From: CAVRZY01 sp963725415
Lineage (GTDB): Bacteria; Acidobacteriota; Terriglobia; Bryobacterales; Bryobacteraceae
Length of the DNA stretch: 52,823 nt
Assembly (NCBI GenBank): GCA_963725415.1
Contig: CAVRZY010000263.1
Location: 1 to 52,823, forward strand
Direction of reading: 5' to 3'
Shown here: piece after piece, positions 1 to 9,610 of the stretch
How positions within the stretch are numbered: position 1 is the stretch's first letter
Layout of the letters: each line of letters opens with the position of its first letter
The notes under the pieces: generated by a model
Databases searched by the model: none
Told to the model about the DNA's origin: nothing
Seen by the model: the letters and a program-made list of their open reading frames with translations, nothing else
Translations under genes and position numbers: made by a program

Positions 1-78
1 GCATCTTGCCCGGTGAGGTTGGATTGTGCCCTCCCCTGAGGAGGCATGTTTTGGCAGGACTGACCGCAAGGGAGTGAA

Positions 79-1728
79 ATGCTTCGTGAAGCCAGTTACT
101 ACTCAAGGATGACGTTGGGCGTCTATAAGCTGGCGCGTATGCCGCTGGAGTCCGACCCGAAGAGTCTGGTGCGGCGGACGCTGGAAAACCGCGAGGCCAA
201 TTTCCTGGATCTGATGCGGCGGGCCGTGTTCGACAATCCGGCGAACCCTTACCACACGCTGTTTCAGTGGTCTGGCTGCAGCTACGGGGATCTCGAGCAC
301 GCCGTACGAAAAGACGGGTTGGAGCCCACGCTGGAGTCTCTCCGGAAAGCGGGGGTGTACCTCGCCAACGACGAGTTCAAAGGGAAGAGGCCGGTGGCAC
401 GGTCGGGCAAGCAGATGATGGTGGAATCCGAGGACTTCGCCAATCCCTTGGTGAAGGGTATGATCCAGACCACGAGCGGCGGCAGCCGGAGCAGGGGAAC
501 CACCACATGGTACAGCCTGGAGTTCCAGATCTATCGCGAAGCGCAGACCTGTGTCTTTTTTGATCAGTTTCAACTGTCGAAGCGCCCGATCGTTGGGATC
601 AGGGGGATCCTCCCGTCTGACGCTGGGATGCGGCTGTCCGTGAATTCCGCGCGGCGGGGGCTGCCCTACGACAAGTGGTTCGCGCTGGGAGGGTCGTTCC
701 GGGGATCGGGTCACTACCGGTTGGTGACCAAGTTTCTGTTGCTGGAGGCGCGGATGCTGGGGGTGCGGGTGAACTTTCCCACCTACCTGCCGCACAATGA
801 TTTCTCTCCGGTGGCGCGCTGGATCGCGCGGCGACGTTCTGAAGGGGCGAAGTGCATCTTGTGGGCTGGAGTGAGCCAGGGAGTCCGCGTGGCGGCGGCG
901 GCGGCTGAAAACGGTCTGGACATCAGCGGGACGACGTGCCTGCTGGGCGGGGAGGCTCTGACCGACGCCAAGCGGGAGGTGATCGAGGCGTCCGGCTGCG
1001 AGGCCCATGCTCGCTACGGTATTACTGAGCTTGGACAGGTTGGAGTGGCGTGCCCGCAAATGAACAAAGGGAATACCGTCCACGTTTGCCTGGATTCGCT
1101 GGGGGTCATCGGCTACCGGCGAACGGCTCCGCTAACCGAAGTCGAGATCGATTCTTTGATGTTCACGACATTGCTTCCCTGCGCCGCGTTTGTTCTGGTC
1201 AACGTGGAAATGGATGACAGCGGAGTCTTGGCGCCGGCCCGTTGTGGTTGTCCCTTGAACGCGATGGGCTTCAGGCAGCAGGTGAGCAATATCTACAGCT
1301 ACGGAAGACTCACCGGCCAGGGGATGACCCTTGTGGGATGGGACGTGCTGAGAATCCTGGAGCGCAGCCTGCCACGGCGATTCGGAGGCACAAACACCGA
1401 CTATCAACTGGTCGAATGCGAGGGAAGGAATCAGACGGAGATAGAGCTTCGGGTTCACCCGCGAGTCGGCGCCCATTCCCCGGACGAAATCAAGGAGTTC
1501 TTCTTGTCGGAGGTGAAGGCGTTATATGGCGGCGCCCTCACCAGGAGGAACTGGGAACAGACCGAGGGCGTGCGGGTGGTCATTGCCGAGCCGTACATGA
1601 GCGGCAAGCAGAGAATACACCCTTTGCATTTGCTCGGAACCACCGAGCAGCAGAGGCGAGGGATGACCGGCCGGGCCGAAGGAGTGCCCGACGGAAACCG
1701 CGGCGAAGCTGGCCGCGCGGGAGGATGA
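79..1728 (+). CDS. PaaK/CapK-like adenylate-forming (ANL) enzyme
   Basis: A 549-residue protein resembling the phenylacetate-CoA ligase/CapK branch of the ANL superfamily, which activates a carboxylic acid with ATP. A Ser/Thr/Gly-rich loop (TSGGSRSRGTTT, about residues 132-143) matches the phosphate-binding motif. GGEAL followed by YGITE (about 312-316) matches the acid-binding A5 region. The C-terminal part is also PaaK-like, with a GR-x-tG stretch before the small domain. The start is supported by GGGAG seven bases upstream. The TonB-receptor gene starts 3 bp after the stop, so they are probably co-transcribed. The substrate cannot be read from the sequence; aryl or acyl activation, or a polysaccharide-linked CapK role, are both possible. 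Confidence 0.7.
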   Translation: MLREASYYSRMTLGVYKLARMPLESDPKSLVRRTLENREANFLDLMRRAVFDNPANPYHTLFQWSGCSYGDLEHAVRKDGLEPTLESLRKAGVYLANDEFKGKRPVARSGKQMMVESEDFANPLVKGMIQTTSGGSRSRGTTTWYSLEFQIYREAQTCVFFDQFQLSKRPIVGIRGILPSDAGMRLSVNSARRGLPYDKWFALGGSFRGSGHYRLVTKFLLLEARMLGVRVNFPTYLPHNDFSPVARWIARRRSEGAKCILWAGVSQGVRVAAAAAENGLDISGTTCLLGGEALTDAKREVIEASGCEAHARYGITELGQVGVACPQMNKGNTVHVCLDSLGVIGYRRTAPLTEVEIDSLMFTTLLPCAAFVLVNVEMDDSGVLAPARCGCPLNAMGFRQQVSNIYSYGRLTGQGMTLVGWDVLRILERSLPRRFGGTNTDYQLVECEGRNQTEIELRVHPRVGAHSPDEIKEFFLSEVKALYGGALTRRNWEQTEGVRVVIAEPYMSGKQRIHPLHLLGTTEQQRRGMTGRAEGVPDGNRGEAGRAGG

Positions 1729-1731
1729 CGC

Positions 1732-4700
1732 ATGAGTATGCCGACATGGAAGTACACCGCGGTTCTCATCATGGTCCTTTCGCCGGCGGCTAGGAGCGTT
1801 TGGGCGCAGGGACGGACGAGCGCCATCGCCGGAACGGTAGTTGACGAGAGTGGGGGTGTCGTCCGCGACGCTCGTATCAAGGCTCTCCACGTTTCCACCA
1901 GCGAGACCCGAACCACCTCCAGCAACGAATACGGGGTCTACCGGATCGCACGGCTCGAACTCGGCGCCTACCAGGTGACCGCAGAGAAAGACGGCTTCAA
2001 GGCCAGCAAGCACGAGGGCGTCATCCTGGAACTGGATCGCGAAGCGGTCGTGGACCATGTCCTTCATGTGGGCGATCTGGCCGAGAGTGTCGTCGTCTCT
2101 GGGCAGGCCCGCATCATCGAGGCGACGCCATCGGCGCTAACCAGTTTGGTGGACTCCAATACGATCGAGGAGTTGCCTCTGAACGGCCGGGACTACATAC
2201 AGCTCGCCACACTCCAAGCCGGCGCTACCATAGCCCGTGCCCAGGTCCGCAACGTGAACCAGGGCTATGGCCTCCAGATCAGTATCTCGGGATCCCGCCC
2301 CTTCCAGAATAACTTTCTCCTGGACGGCGTGAGCTTGACCACCTACAACGGCTCGACGCCCGGCAGCATCAGCGGGCTCAACCTGGGAGTGGATGCCATC
2401 CAGGAGTTCAGCGTGCATAGCAGCACCTACAGCGCGCAGTACGGCCGGGCCGCCGGAGGGATCGTGAACGCGGTGACAAAGTCCGGCGGCAACAAGTCTC
2501 ACGGCAGCGCGTTCTACTTTCATCGCAACGACAACCTCGATGCGCGGAACTTCTTCGACATTGGCGAGCCGCCGGAGTTCCGCCGGCACCAGTTCGGAGG
2601 CTCGGTGGGAGGTCCGATCCTCCGCAATAAGTCCTTCTTCTTTGTGAACTACGAGGGTCTGCGGGAGGCGCGGGGCAGTACCACGATCAATACGACGCTG
2701 ACCGCCGAAGCGCGAAAAGGCAACCTGAGTAGCGGCCCCGTACAGGTGGATCCGGTGATGGCCAAGGTGGCGGCCCTTTATCCTGTGCCGAACGGCGAGA
2801 TTCTCGGCGATACCGGACTGTTCATCTTTTCGAATGACGAGATCAGTGACGAGAATTTTGTCACGACGCGGATTGACCAGAACTTGAGCCACACCGACAA
2901 GCTGTTCTTCCGATACAGTTTCGACGGCGGAGCCCGGAGAAAAGAAACCGACTTGGCCATGGGAGTCCGGTCGAACTCGACACGAAACCAATCGGCGGCA
3001 CTGGAGGAGACCCATGTTCTTTCGGCAAACCTGCTCAACACGGCCCGGCTGGGGTTCCTGCGCACCTTTACGGTCGACGGCCAGACCACGACCCAGGTGC
3101 CCGCTACCGATGATCCGGAACTCGCGTTCGTGCCTGGAAGCGGCGTGATCGGAACGATTGACGTGTCAGGCCTGACGGCCTTTCCCGGTGGCAGCGGCGC
3201 GCAGAACGTAGACAAGCACGCCTTCAACTCGTACCAGGTCAGTGACGACTTGACCTGGATGCGCGGGCGGCACGCGCTTAAGTTCGGGGGCCGTTTCGAA
3301 CACATCCGGTTCAACACCGACAGCCAAAGCCGGCAGTGTGGCGACTACCGGTTTCGAAGCATTGGCCAGTTCCTGACCAACAAGTCAGACCGCTTCCTCG
3401 CGCAGTTGCCGGGCTCGGACACGATCCGCGGACATCGCCAATGGATCGGCGCGCTTTATATCCAGGACACCTGGAGGGTTTCCCAGCAACTCACCCTGGA
3501 CCTCGGGCTGCGCTGGGAGTGGGCCAGCGTCCCCACCGAGGTCAACGGAAAGGTGGCCAACCTGGACAATCTGACCGACACGAAGATGCGCGTGGGGGAC
3601 CCGTTGTTCGACAATCCTTCGCTCAAGAACTTCGCTCCCCGGGTGGGCCTGGCCTGGGACGCGTTTGGGAATGGCAGGACCATCGTTCGGAGCGGCTACG
3701 GGGTTTTTCCGGACCTGTTGCTGTCTCAATTTCTCCTTAACCTTGGCGTCCGAAATCCGCCGTTCTTCCTCCGTGGGGAGACCCGGCAGCTCAACACAGG
3801 CGATTTTCCCAGCGCGGGATATGCTCGTTTTTTGGCCGATCCGAACCCTGAATTGCGCGTCCAGCGGATTCCACGGGACCTGAACCAGCCATACGTCCAG
3901 CAGTGGAATCTGAACGTCGAGCAGACTTTGGACCGGAACACCATGCTGCGGATCGGCTACGTCGGATCCCACGGACTGAATCTGTCCTCGATCACAGTGG
4001 ATGCCAACCTCGTCGAGCCGGTCACACTGCCGGACGGCCGCCTGTTTTTTCCGAAGGACGGCAAGAGAATCAATCCCGTGTTTGGCCTGATCAAAGACCG
4101 CACGTTCGAGGCCCACTCCTTCTACCACGGACTCCAGACCTGGTTTCGCCGGCGAATGAGCGGGGGGCTCCAGACCCAGGTGTCTTACAGCTTCTCCAAG
4201 AGCATTGACGACAGCTCCAACTGCAACGAGAATGAAGCCACCAATGCGGGCGTGCTGCCGCTTAACGGCAACCCAAAGTTCAATCGAGGCCTGTCAGGCC
4301 ATGATGTTCGTCACTATGCTGTCGCCAGCGGGACGTGGGAACTCCCGTTGCGAGAAGGCCCCGGGTGGTATCGGATCCTGGGCGGCTGGCAACTGGCCGG
4401 GATTGTAACGTATGCATCTGGATTGCCAATGTCAGCCTGGTTGGGCTACGATGCGGCCAGGACGCAAACCAGCCAATCCGGCCCGGCTATGGGCCAGCGT
4501 CCGGACCTCGCTCCAGGTGCGAGTAACAATCCGGTCACCGGAGATCCCCGGGGCTGGGTGGATCCCGGCGCGTTCCGCCGCCCCGAGCCGGGCTTCCTTG
4601 GAAACCTGGGCCGGAATACGATCATCGGGCCGGACCTGGCCAACGTCGATTTCTCGGTGGTAAAGAGTATTAGGGTTTCGAAACTGGGCGAGGGAGCGTC

Positions 4701-4872
4701 GCTCGATTTTCGGTTTGAATTCTTCAACCTGTTCAACCGCACGAACTTTGATCTCCCCGATCCGGAACGCATGACCGTCTTCGAGGAGAATTCCACCCGT
4801 GAGGATTTCGCACGGATCACCAGCGCAGGCAGGAGCCGTGAGATCCAGTTTGGGTTGAAGCTCCGATTCTAG
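1732..4872 (+). CDS. TonB-dependent receptor with carboxypeptidase-regulatory domain (Oar-like)
   Basis: A 1046-residue outer-membrane protein. Residues 1-25 are a signal peptide ending in WAQG. About 28-110 form a carboxypeptidase regulatory-like beta-sandwich (AIAGTVVDESGGVV, then a YGVYRI strand). About 125-240 form the plug, with the NGRDY and LLDGV signatures typical of this family, and the rest is a beta-barrel ending in an aromatic residue (LKLRF). This architecture is heavily expanded in Acidobacteriota. The family imports large or scarce ligands using TonB energy, but the ligand here is unknown. The start has GGGAGG eight bases upstream. It sits between an adenylate-forming enzyme and an Nramp-like transporter, which suggests a joint uptake and processing role. 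Confidence 0.9.
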   Translation: MSMPTWKYTAVLIMVLSPAARSVWAQGRTSAIAGTVVDESGGVVRDARIKALHVSTSETRTTSSNEYGVYRIARLELGAYQVTAEKDGFKASKHEGVILELDREAVVDHVLHVGDLAESVVVSGQARIIEATPSALTSLVDSNTIEELPLNGRDYIQLATLQAGATIARAQVRNVNQGYGLQISISGSRPFQNNFLLDGVSLTTYNGSTPGSISGLNLGVDAIQEFSVHSSTYSAQYGRAAGGIVNAVTKSGGNKSHGSAFYFHRNDNLDARNFFDIGEPPEFRRHQFGGSVGGPILRNKSFFFVNYEGLREARGSTTINTTLTAEARKGNLSSGPVQVDPVMAKVAALYPVPNGEILGDTGLFIFSNDEISDENFVTTRIDQNLSHTDKLFFRYSFDGGARRKETDLAMGVRSNSTRNQSAALEETHVLSANLLNTARLGFLRTFTVDGQTTTQVPATDDPELAFVPGSGVIGTIDVSGLTAFPGGSGAQNVDKHAFNSYQVSDDLTWMRGRHALKFGGRFEHIRFNTDSQSRQCGDYRFRSIGQFLTNKSDRFLAQLPGSDTIRGHRQWIGALYIQDTWRVSQQLTLDLGLRWEWASVPTEVNGKVANLDNLTDTKMRVGDPLFDNPSLKNFAPRVGLAWDAFGNGRTIVRSGYGVFPDLLLSQFLLNLGVRNPPFFLRGETRQLNTGDFPSAGYARFLADPNPELRVQRIPRDLNQPYVQQWNLNVEQTLDRNTMLRIGYVGSHGLNLSSITVDANLVEPVTLPDGRLFFPKDGKRINPVFGLIKDRTFEAHSFYHGLQTWFRRRMSGGLQTQVSYSFSKSIDDSSNCNENEATNAGVLPLNGNPKFNRGLSGHDVRHYAVASGTWELPLREGPGWYRILGGWQLAGIVTYASGLPMSAWLGYDAARTQTSQSGPAMGQRPDLAPGASNNPVTGDPRGWVDPGAFRRPEPGFLGNLGRNTIIGPDLANVDFSVVKSIRVSKLGEGASLDFRFEFFNLFNRTNFDLPDPERMTVFEENSTREDFARITSAGRSREIQFGLKLRF

Positions 4873-4915
4873 GCAGAAGGCGGGCGTCGAGGGTCGCCTG
4901 CCGGAAGGAGAGAGT

Positions 4916-6217
4916 CTGGCCACCGAAATTACTGCCCCTGCCGTTCCGCCGGAACGGAGCCTGGTCCGCCGCGCTCTGGCACTGGGTCCCGGGTTGGTTT
5001 TCGTCCTCGATGCGGTTGGCCCCAGCGACCTCGTTACCGGCTCGATTGCCGGAGCTAAGTATGGGTACAGCCTGCTTTGGTTGCTGGTTGCGGCTTTGGT
5101 TGCCCGGTTCATGATCGTCGATGCGACCGGGCGTTACGTCATGGTTAGCGGTGAGAGCCTGCTGGCGGGATTCGGCCGTATCAGCAGATGGATCGCCCTG
5201 TTGTGGTTCGTGGTGACGGTTCTGACGCGACACGTCGCCGCGTTGACGAACATTGTCATTCTGGGCTCCGCCGCACACCTTGTACTTCCTCTGCCGACGC
5301 GCTATAGCATCGCCATCTGGGGACTGTCCTCTTGGGTGGCGGCATTCGCGCTGATTTACTGGGGCCGCTATCGGGGGTTCGAGAAAGTGAGTAAACCGTT
5401 CGCGGTGGTGATGGGCTCCTGTCTGGTGGCAGCGGCCATTTTGTCGCGGCCCGATCCGGCGCATCTGGTAAAAGGAGCGCTGACTCCTGTTTTGCCCATG
5501 GAACAAGGGCTATACAGCCCCACCTTGGTGGTGATGGCCGTGATGTCGGCGGCCATGGGTTCCTTCGGCAATCTCAAGTATTCGGCCTATGTTCATGAGA
5601 AGGGATGGCGCAATGTCTCGTTCCGTCCCAAGCAACGTCGCGACCTGCTGCTGAGCATGTGCGGTATGTTTTGCATGCTGGCGATGATCCAGATCGCCGC
5701 GGCGGGAGCGTTGAAGCCGCGCGGAATCGAGGTGGGAAAGCTGGAAGATCTGATTCCGATTTTCGCAGACGTGCTCGGTTACGGTGGCCGCAGCATCCTG
5801 GGTGTCACGCTCTGGTGCATCGTTTTCGCCAGCACTTTGGGCGAAACGGGTTATGGAATCATGATCTCGGACGTCTACTACCGTTTCATCCGCCGTTCTG
5901 CGGCGATCGCCCAGCGGAACCAGGCCGCGGGTGAAATGCCCGCCTACCGCTGGATGGTGCTGTACGTCTTCCTCTCCCCGCTATACGGTGTCTTCACGGG
6001 TTGGACCCCAATCGGGCTGGTGCTGGTGAAGGCGGCGGCGAACGTGCTGTTGTTTCCGATTGTTATTCTGGCGGTGCTGCGGCTGACGGCCGACAGGAAA
6101 ATCATGGGGGCCCAGGCCAACGGATGGTTGACCAATATGGTGCTCGGATTGAGTACCCTGGTGGCCGTCTATCTCGGTTGTCGGGGCTTTATTGAGTTGT
6201 TGGGTTCCCGGAGTTGA
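4916..6217 (+). CDS. Nramp-family-like membrane transporter
   Basis: A protein of about 407-433 residues with some 11 hydrophobic helices. The first helix reads VGPSDLVTGSIAGAKYGYSLLW, clearly the Nramp TM1 region, but the metal-coordinating DPGN is replaced by GPSD. In the TM6 region the canonical MPH is replaced by MGSFGN. It is therefore an Nramp relative whose substrate may not be Mn/Fe. The first conventional start is TTG at 4994, but the frame stays open upstream and a GGAAGGAG Shine-Dalgarno lies just before an in-frame CTG at 4916. That CTG would add a 26-residue N-terminus completing TM1, so I prefer it, with moderate certainty. It is the last gene of the three-gene operon. Confidence 0.75.
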   Translation: MATEITAPAVPPERSLVRRALALGPGLVFVLDAVGPSDLVTGSIAGAKYGYSLLWLLVAALVARFMIVDATGRYVMVSGESLLAGFGRISRWIALLWFVVTVLTRHVAALTNIVILGSAAHLVLPLPTRYSIAIWGLSSWVAAFALIYWGRYRGFEKVSKPFAVVMGSCLVAAAILSRPDPAHLVKGALTPVLPMEQGLYSPTLVVMAVMSAAMGSFGNLKYSAYVHEKGWRNVSFRPKQRRDLLLSMCGMFCMLAMIQIAAAGALKPRGIEVGKLEDLIPIFADVLGYGGRSILGVTLWCIVFASTLGETGYGIMISDVYYRFIRRSAAIAQRNQAAGEMPAYRWMVLYVFLSPLYGVFTGWTPIGLVLVKAAANVLLFPIVILAVLRLTADRKIMGAQANGWLTNMVLGLSTLVAVYLGCRGFIELLGSRS

Positions 6218-6237
6218 TCGATTTCTGGTTGGCGGGC

Positions 6238-7788
6238 TTACTCTGTAGATGACATGACGCTGTCGTCGTCCTCATCCCGCTCCAGTGCCGGACCGGTCCT
6301 GAAGATGACTCGAATCTTCTTTACCAGCTCGAACAGGCTGATCAGCTCCGCTCGACCTATCAAGGCGAGTGCCGCCAGATACGAGCCGAGGCCGGCGGCT
6401 CCGAAAGTGGCTGCTGCGGCCCAAGGCGAGAGGTGCATCTGGATTGGCCGTCGAATCGCCAGCAGGGCTGCTGCCATGATCAGGGTGGCGCCAAGCGCCG
6501 GGGCTTCCTGCCGCATCTGGACGCCCATGCTCAGTCCCGTCAGCCGCGCCACATACCGCATGCCCAAGGGCCAGCTAATGAAGCTCCCGATGATCAGGGC
6601 CAGGCAGACGCCGACAGATCCGTAGGCAAGCAGGAGGAAGATGAGTGCGATAGTCCCCAACGTTCTCCATATGGAAGCGATCAGCAGCAAATCCGGCCTG
6701 CCCAGTCCGCGCAGCAGGGCACTGTTCCAGATGTTGAAGGACCGCCGGTAGGCGTTCAAGGCAAAAAGCTGGATGAGGGGCACGGCGCCGATCCAGCGCT
6801 TGCCGAGCGCCGGGGGCACCAGCATCGGGGCAATCAGGGCGATGCCGGCGAAGGCCGGAAACACGACGGTTGCTGTCAGCCGAGAACCTCCGCAGTAAAC
6901 CCGCCGCGTTTCCTTCATGTCATTCTGCGCCTGGGCGAAGGTGGGCATGGCCACGTCCTTGATCGGGCTCAACAACGTGTCAGCCGTCGTATCGACAAGG
7001 CGCCGGGCAATGACGAACTGCCCCAACTCGGCCGCTCCCGCCACGCGTCCTAGTATGATGCGGGGAACTTGATTGTCGATATAGTGAAGCACGTTCACCA
7101 GGCCGCGGCTGGCGCTGAACCGCCACAGCTCATTAAAACGGCTGAGGGACCAACGGGGGCGCGGCTTCCAGGCCGACTTCCGCCACAGGATGAGCATTTC
7201 GACCGCGGCGGTGGCGAGTTGGAGGAAGACCAGGCTCCAGACTCCGTGGCCGGTCAGGGCCAAGCACAGGCCGATCACTGTCCCCACCGCTCCGGCGGTG
7301 ATCGTCGCCTGCGTGGTGGCGGCGAAGCGCAGCTCTCTGGCCAGCAGCGCGCGCGGTACCGCCCCGGTCGCTCTCAGGTAGAGGACAAACGAAGTCGCCG
7401 CGAGCAGTCGTCCAAGCCCTTCCTGAACAAAGTACTGCTCCACCGCGCCGCGCAGCAGAATCGCTACCAGCACCAGTCCGCCGCTCAGAGCCTGCAATGT
7501 CCAAAACAGCGTGTCTTTGTGATCGGACCGCAGCCGCGGGATCTGGATCAGCGACTCCGCCAAGCTGGTTGCCAACAGCGTCTGGCCCAGCGCCAGCGAG
7601 GCGTCTATCATCGCCATGAGCCCAAAGCTTTCCGGACCCAGAATTCGCGACAGCACCACGAAGTTCAGGAACGCCAAAGCGGCGGAGGCAATAGCGTTGC
7701 CTGTTGCCCAGACCCCACCTCGGATCCCACGCATGTGCAGATCGGAGAGTCCGCCCATAGGTTCAATGCTACCGTTGCCAGTATACAC
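6238..7788 (-). CDS. Polysaccharide flippase (MOP/Wzx-WzxC-like)
   Basis: A 516-residue integral membrane protein with about 12-14 hydrophobic segments and the N-terminal pattern of lipopolysaccharide/exopolysaccharide flippases (LNFVVLSRILGPESFGLMAMI). The family moves lipid-linked saccharide units across the inner membrane. It ends with a charged cytoplasmic tail (ERDEDDDS). It is convergent with the Nramp-like gene, with 20 bp between the stops, so it is not part of that operon. The GTG at 7788 gives the longest frame. ATG codons at 7755 and 7734 are possible alternatives and none has a strong ribosome-binding site. No glycosyltransferase is adjacent, so the glycan is unknown. Confidence 0.8.
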   Translation of the reverse strand: MYTGNGSIEPMGGLSDLHMRGIRGGVWATGNAIASAALAFLNFVVLSRILGPESFGLMAMIDASLALGQTLLATSLAESLIQIPRLRSDHKDTLFWTLQALSGGLVLVAILLRGAVEQYFVQEGLGRLLAATSFVLYLRATGAVPRALLARELRFAATTQATITAGAVGTVIGLCLALTGHGVWSLVFLQLATAAVEMLILWRKSAWKPRPRWSLSRFNELWRFSASRGLVNVLHYIDNQVPRIILGRVAGAAELGQFVIARRLVDTTADTLLSPIKDVAMPTFAQAQNDMKETRRVYCGGSRLTATVVFPAFAGIALIAPMLVPPALGKRWIGAVPLIQLFALNAYRRSFNIWNSALLRGLGRPDLLLIASIWRTLGTIALIFLLLAYGSVGVCLALIIGSFISWPLGMRYVARLTGLSMGVQMRQEAPALGATLIMAAALLAIRRPIQMHLSPWAAAATFGAAGLGSYLAALALIGRAELISLFELVKKIRVIFRTGPALERDEDDDSVMSSTE

Positions 7789-8107
7789 GGTGGCTTCTCA
7801 AGCTATCGATTGGAGAGACAATGGTGGGCCTGCTGTAAATGCAGGACCGAGTATGGTCCAAAGACTCAAATGTGGCCGATGTAACATGTTACGCGCCAAC
7901 CCCAGGTTCCAATTTCGGGCCAGCGGCACTTCTCTGGCGCGATCCGCAAATGCCTACGGGAGAACAACTTAGCCCACGGCTGAGTTTTTGGACGTTACGG
8001 GGTTGGTGGGGCTGGCCGAGGAGTCTGCTTGGTCGAGCGCGGCGCCGGGCCGGAGCCCGGCGGCAGGCTGAAAGCCTGACCCCACTCAAACAGCGCCAGG
8101 GCGGCGG
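7789..8107. other. Intergenic region with two tandem hairpins
   Basis: This non-coding gap of about 320 bp lies upstream of the flippase and downstream of the sugar kinase. Near its kinase end are two adjacent perfect palindromes: GCCGGGC/GCCCGGC (8044-8061, 4-base loop) and CAGGCT/AGCCTG (8064-8078, 3-base loop). They could terminate the kinase transcript, but no U-tract follows on either strand, so they may equally be REP-like sequence. The rest shows no recognisable feature. Confidence 0.5.
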
Positions 8108-9190
8108 TTAGCGCTGGATGCGGGCGGAGCCGCCTTTGGCGAAGGCGCGGACCTGCTCGAGGGTGGCCATGGTGGTGTCGCCGGGGAAGGTGGTCAGCAG
8201 GGCGCCGTGAGCCCAGCCCAGCTTGACGGCTTGCTCGGGCGGCTCGCCGGCCAGCAGACCGTAAAAGAATCCGGAGGCGAAGCCGTCACCGCCACCGACG
8301 CGATCCAGGATGTCGAGCTGGCAGGTGGGGGCGACGCAGGTCTGGCCATCGATCCAAGCCACCGCGCTCCAACCGTGCCGGTTGGTGGAGTGCACCTCGC
8401 GGAGGGTGGTAGCGACGATCTTGACCTGGGGATGCAGCTCGATGACCCGATCGATCATGGCGAAGAAGGCGCTGGGGTCGAGCTTGGACTGGGCGGCGAC
8501 GTCGGGACCGGGGATGCCCAGCCCTTTCTGGAGGTCTTCCTCGTTGCCAACAAGGACGTCCGCGTTCTTGACGATGCGCCCGATGACCGCCAGGGCACGC
8601 TCATGGCCGCCGGAGCGACTCCAGAGCTTCTCGCGGTAGTTGAGGTCGAAGGAGACCACCGCACCGGCCGCCTTGGCCGCTTGCATACCCTCGACGATGA
8701 CCTCACCGGTGGTTTCAGAGAGAGCCGCGAAGATGCCGCCACTGTGGAACCAGCGCACGCCGCCGGCGAAGATGGCGTTCCAATCGAAGTCGCCGGGCTT
8801 GAGACGCGCTGCGGCCTCGTTGGAGCGGTTGTAGAAAACCACGGGGGCCCGCACGCCGTGGCCGCGATCACTGTAGACGGCGGCCATGTTGGGACCGGTG
8901 ACTCCGTCGTGGTCGAAGCGCTTGTAAAAAGGTTTGACGCCCATGGCCTTGACCCGCTCGGCGATCAGATCGCCGATGGGATAGTTGACCATGGCGGTGG
9001 CGATGCCGGTTTGCAGGCGGAAGCAGTCCGCCAGGTTGGCGGCGACGTTGTACTCCCCGCCGCTGACATGGATCTGGCACTCAGTGGCTTTGCGGAAAGG
9101 GATTATCCCCGGGTCCAGGCGGTGGACCAGGGCGCCGACAGAGACGAAGTCCAAAGCGGCATGTTGAGGAATATTGAGACCGTACTTCAT
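8108..9190 (-). CDS. kdgK: PfkB-family sugar kinase, probably 2-dehydro-3-deoxygluconokinase
   Basis: A 360-residue ribokinase/PfkB-fold kinase. The first signature is near the N-terminus (VSGGEYNVAANLA) and the second signature carries the catalytic aspartate (DRVGGGDGFASGF). The latter differs from the usual DTxGAGD by having Gly in place of Ala, a tolerated substitution. Overall pattern and length fit KDG kinase, which phosphorylates 2-keto-3-deoxygluconate in the Entner-Doudoroff or uronate route. I start at the ATG at 9190 because GGGAGAG lies six bases upstream. A start nine codons earlier would translate the ribosome-binding site itself. It stands alone, without other uronate genes nearby, so substrate assignment is only probable. 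Confidence 0.75.
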   Translation of the reverse strand: MKYGLNIPQHAALDFVSVGALVHRLDPGIIPFRKATECQIHVSGGEYNVAANLADCFRLQTGIATAMVNYPIGDLIAERVKAMGVKPFYKRFDHDGVTGPNMAAVYSDRGHGVRAPVVFYNRSNEAAARLKPGDFDWNAIFAGGVRWFHSGGIFAALSETTGEVIVEGMQAAKAAGAVVSFDLNYREKLWSRSGGHERALAVIGRIVKNADVLVGNEEDLQKGLGIPGPDVAAQSKLDPSAFFAMIDRVIELHPQVKIVATTLREVHSTNRHGWSAVAWIDGQTCVAPTCQLDILDRVGGGDGFASGFFYGLLAGEPPEQAVKLGWAHGALLTTFPGDTTMATLEQVRAFAKGGSARIQR

Positions 9191-9250
9191 GCTACTCTCC
9201 CAAAGGTAGAACCTCACTATAGCAGATGAGCGATTCAGGCACTGGGCATG

Positions 9251-9430
9251 GAGCGCAGCAAAAACCGGGACAGACGTCCCTGAGGCTGCGCCTCACCCAC
9301 CGGGATGAAAATCGGGGACAGGCTACGGCGTGCACGCGCCAACAACGCTTGGGACGCCGTAGCCTGTCCCCGATTTGCGAGAGAGCCGTTTGCAGGTGCA
9401 GCAAACGGTGTCAGTCCCCGGTTTTTGCTC
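9251..9430. repeat. Compound palindromic element (nested inverted repeats)
   Basis: The core is a perfect 23-bp inverted repeat, arms 9309-9331 and 9354-9376, containing CGGGGACAGGCTACGGCGT and its complement around a 22-base loop. Outside it lies an imperfect pair, AGCAAAAACCGGGAC at about 9258-9272 facing GTCCCCGGTTTTTGCT at about 9413-9428. Smaller hairpins TGAGGC/GCCTCA (9281-9295) and CCGTTTGC/GCAAACGG (9386-9408) sit between. The GGGGACAGG core recurs in the palindrome at 39598-39658, so this is a dispersed repeat family rather than a one-off terminator. No protein-coding sequence is evident from 9191 to 9653. Confidence 0.8.
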
Positions 9431-9610
9431 ACTGTCGTATGAGTGTCTAAATCGCAGATAGCAGATGGGCAGATCTGCGGGCCTGTTTGCCGCGCTGGTT
9501 GAGGACTGGGTGAACAGGCTGACTTGTGCGAGCACTGCGCGGGGCAGGTGCTGAGAGCGGGAGGTCGGGACACGCCATGGGCCGGCTCGTGGCCAGTTCC
9601 GGGCGGCTGC

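Noticed and set aside
103..1083. Long antisense frames opposite the first gene and similar ones throughout
   Set aside because: They are compositional shadows of high-GC coding sequence, Arg/Pro/His-rich and without domains.
9191..9217. Longer N-terminus for the sugar kinase
   Set aside because: The extra nine codons would translate the GGGAGAG ribosome-binding site and have no family match.
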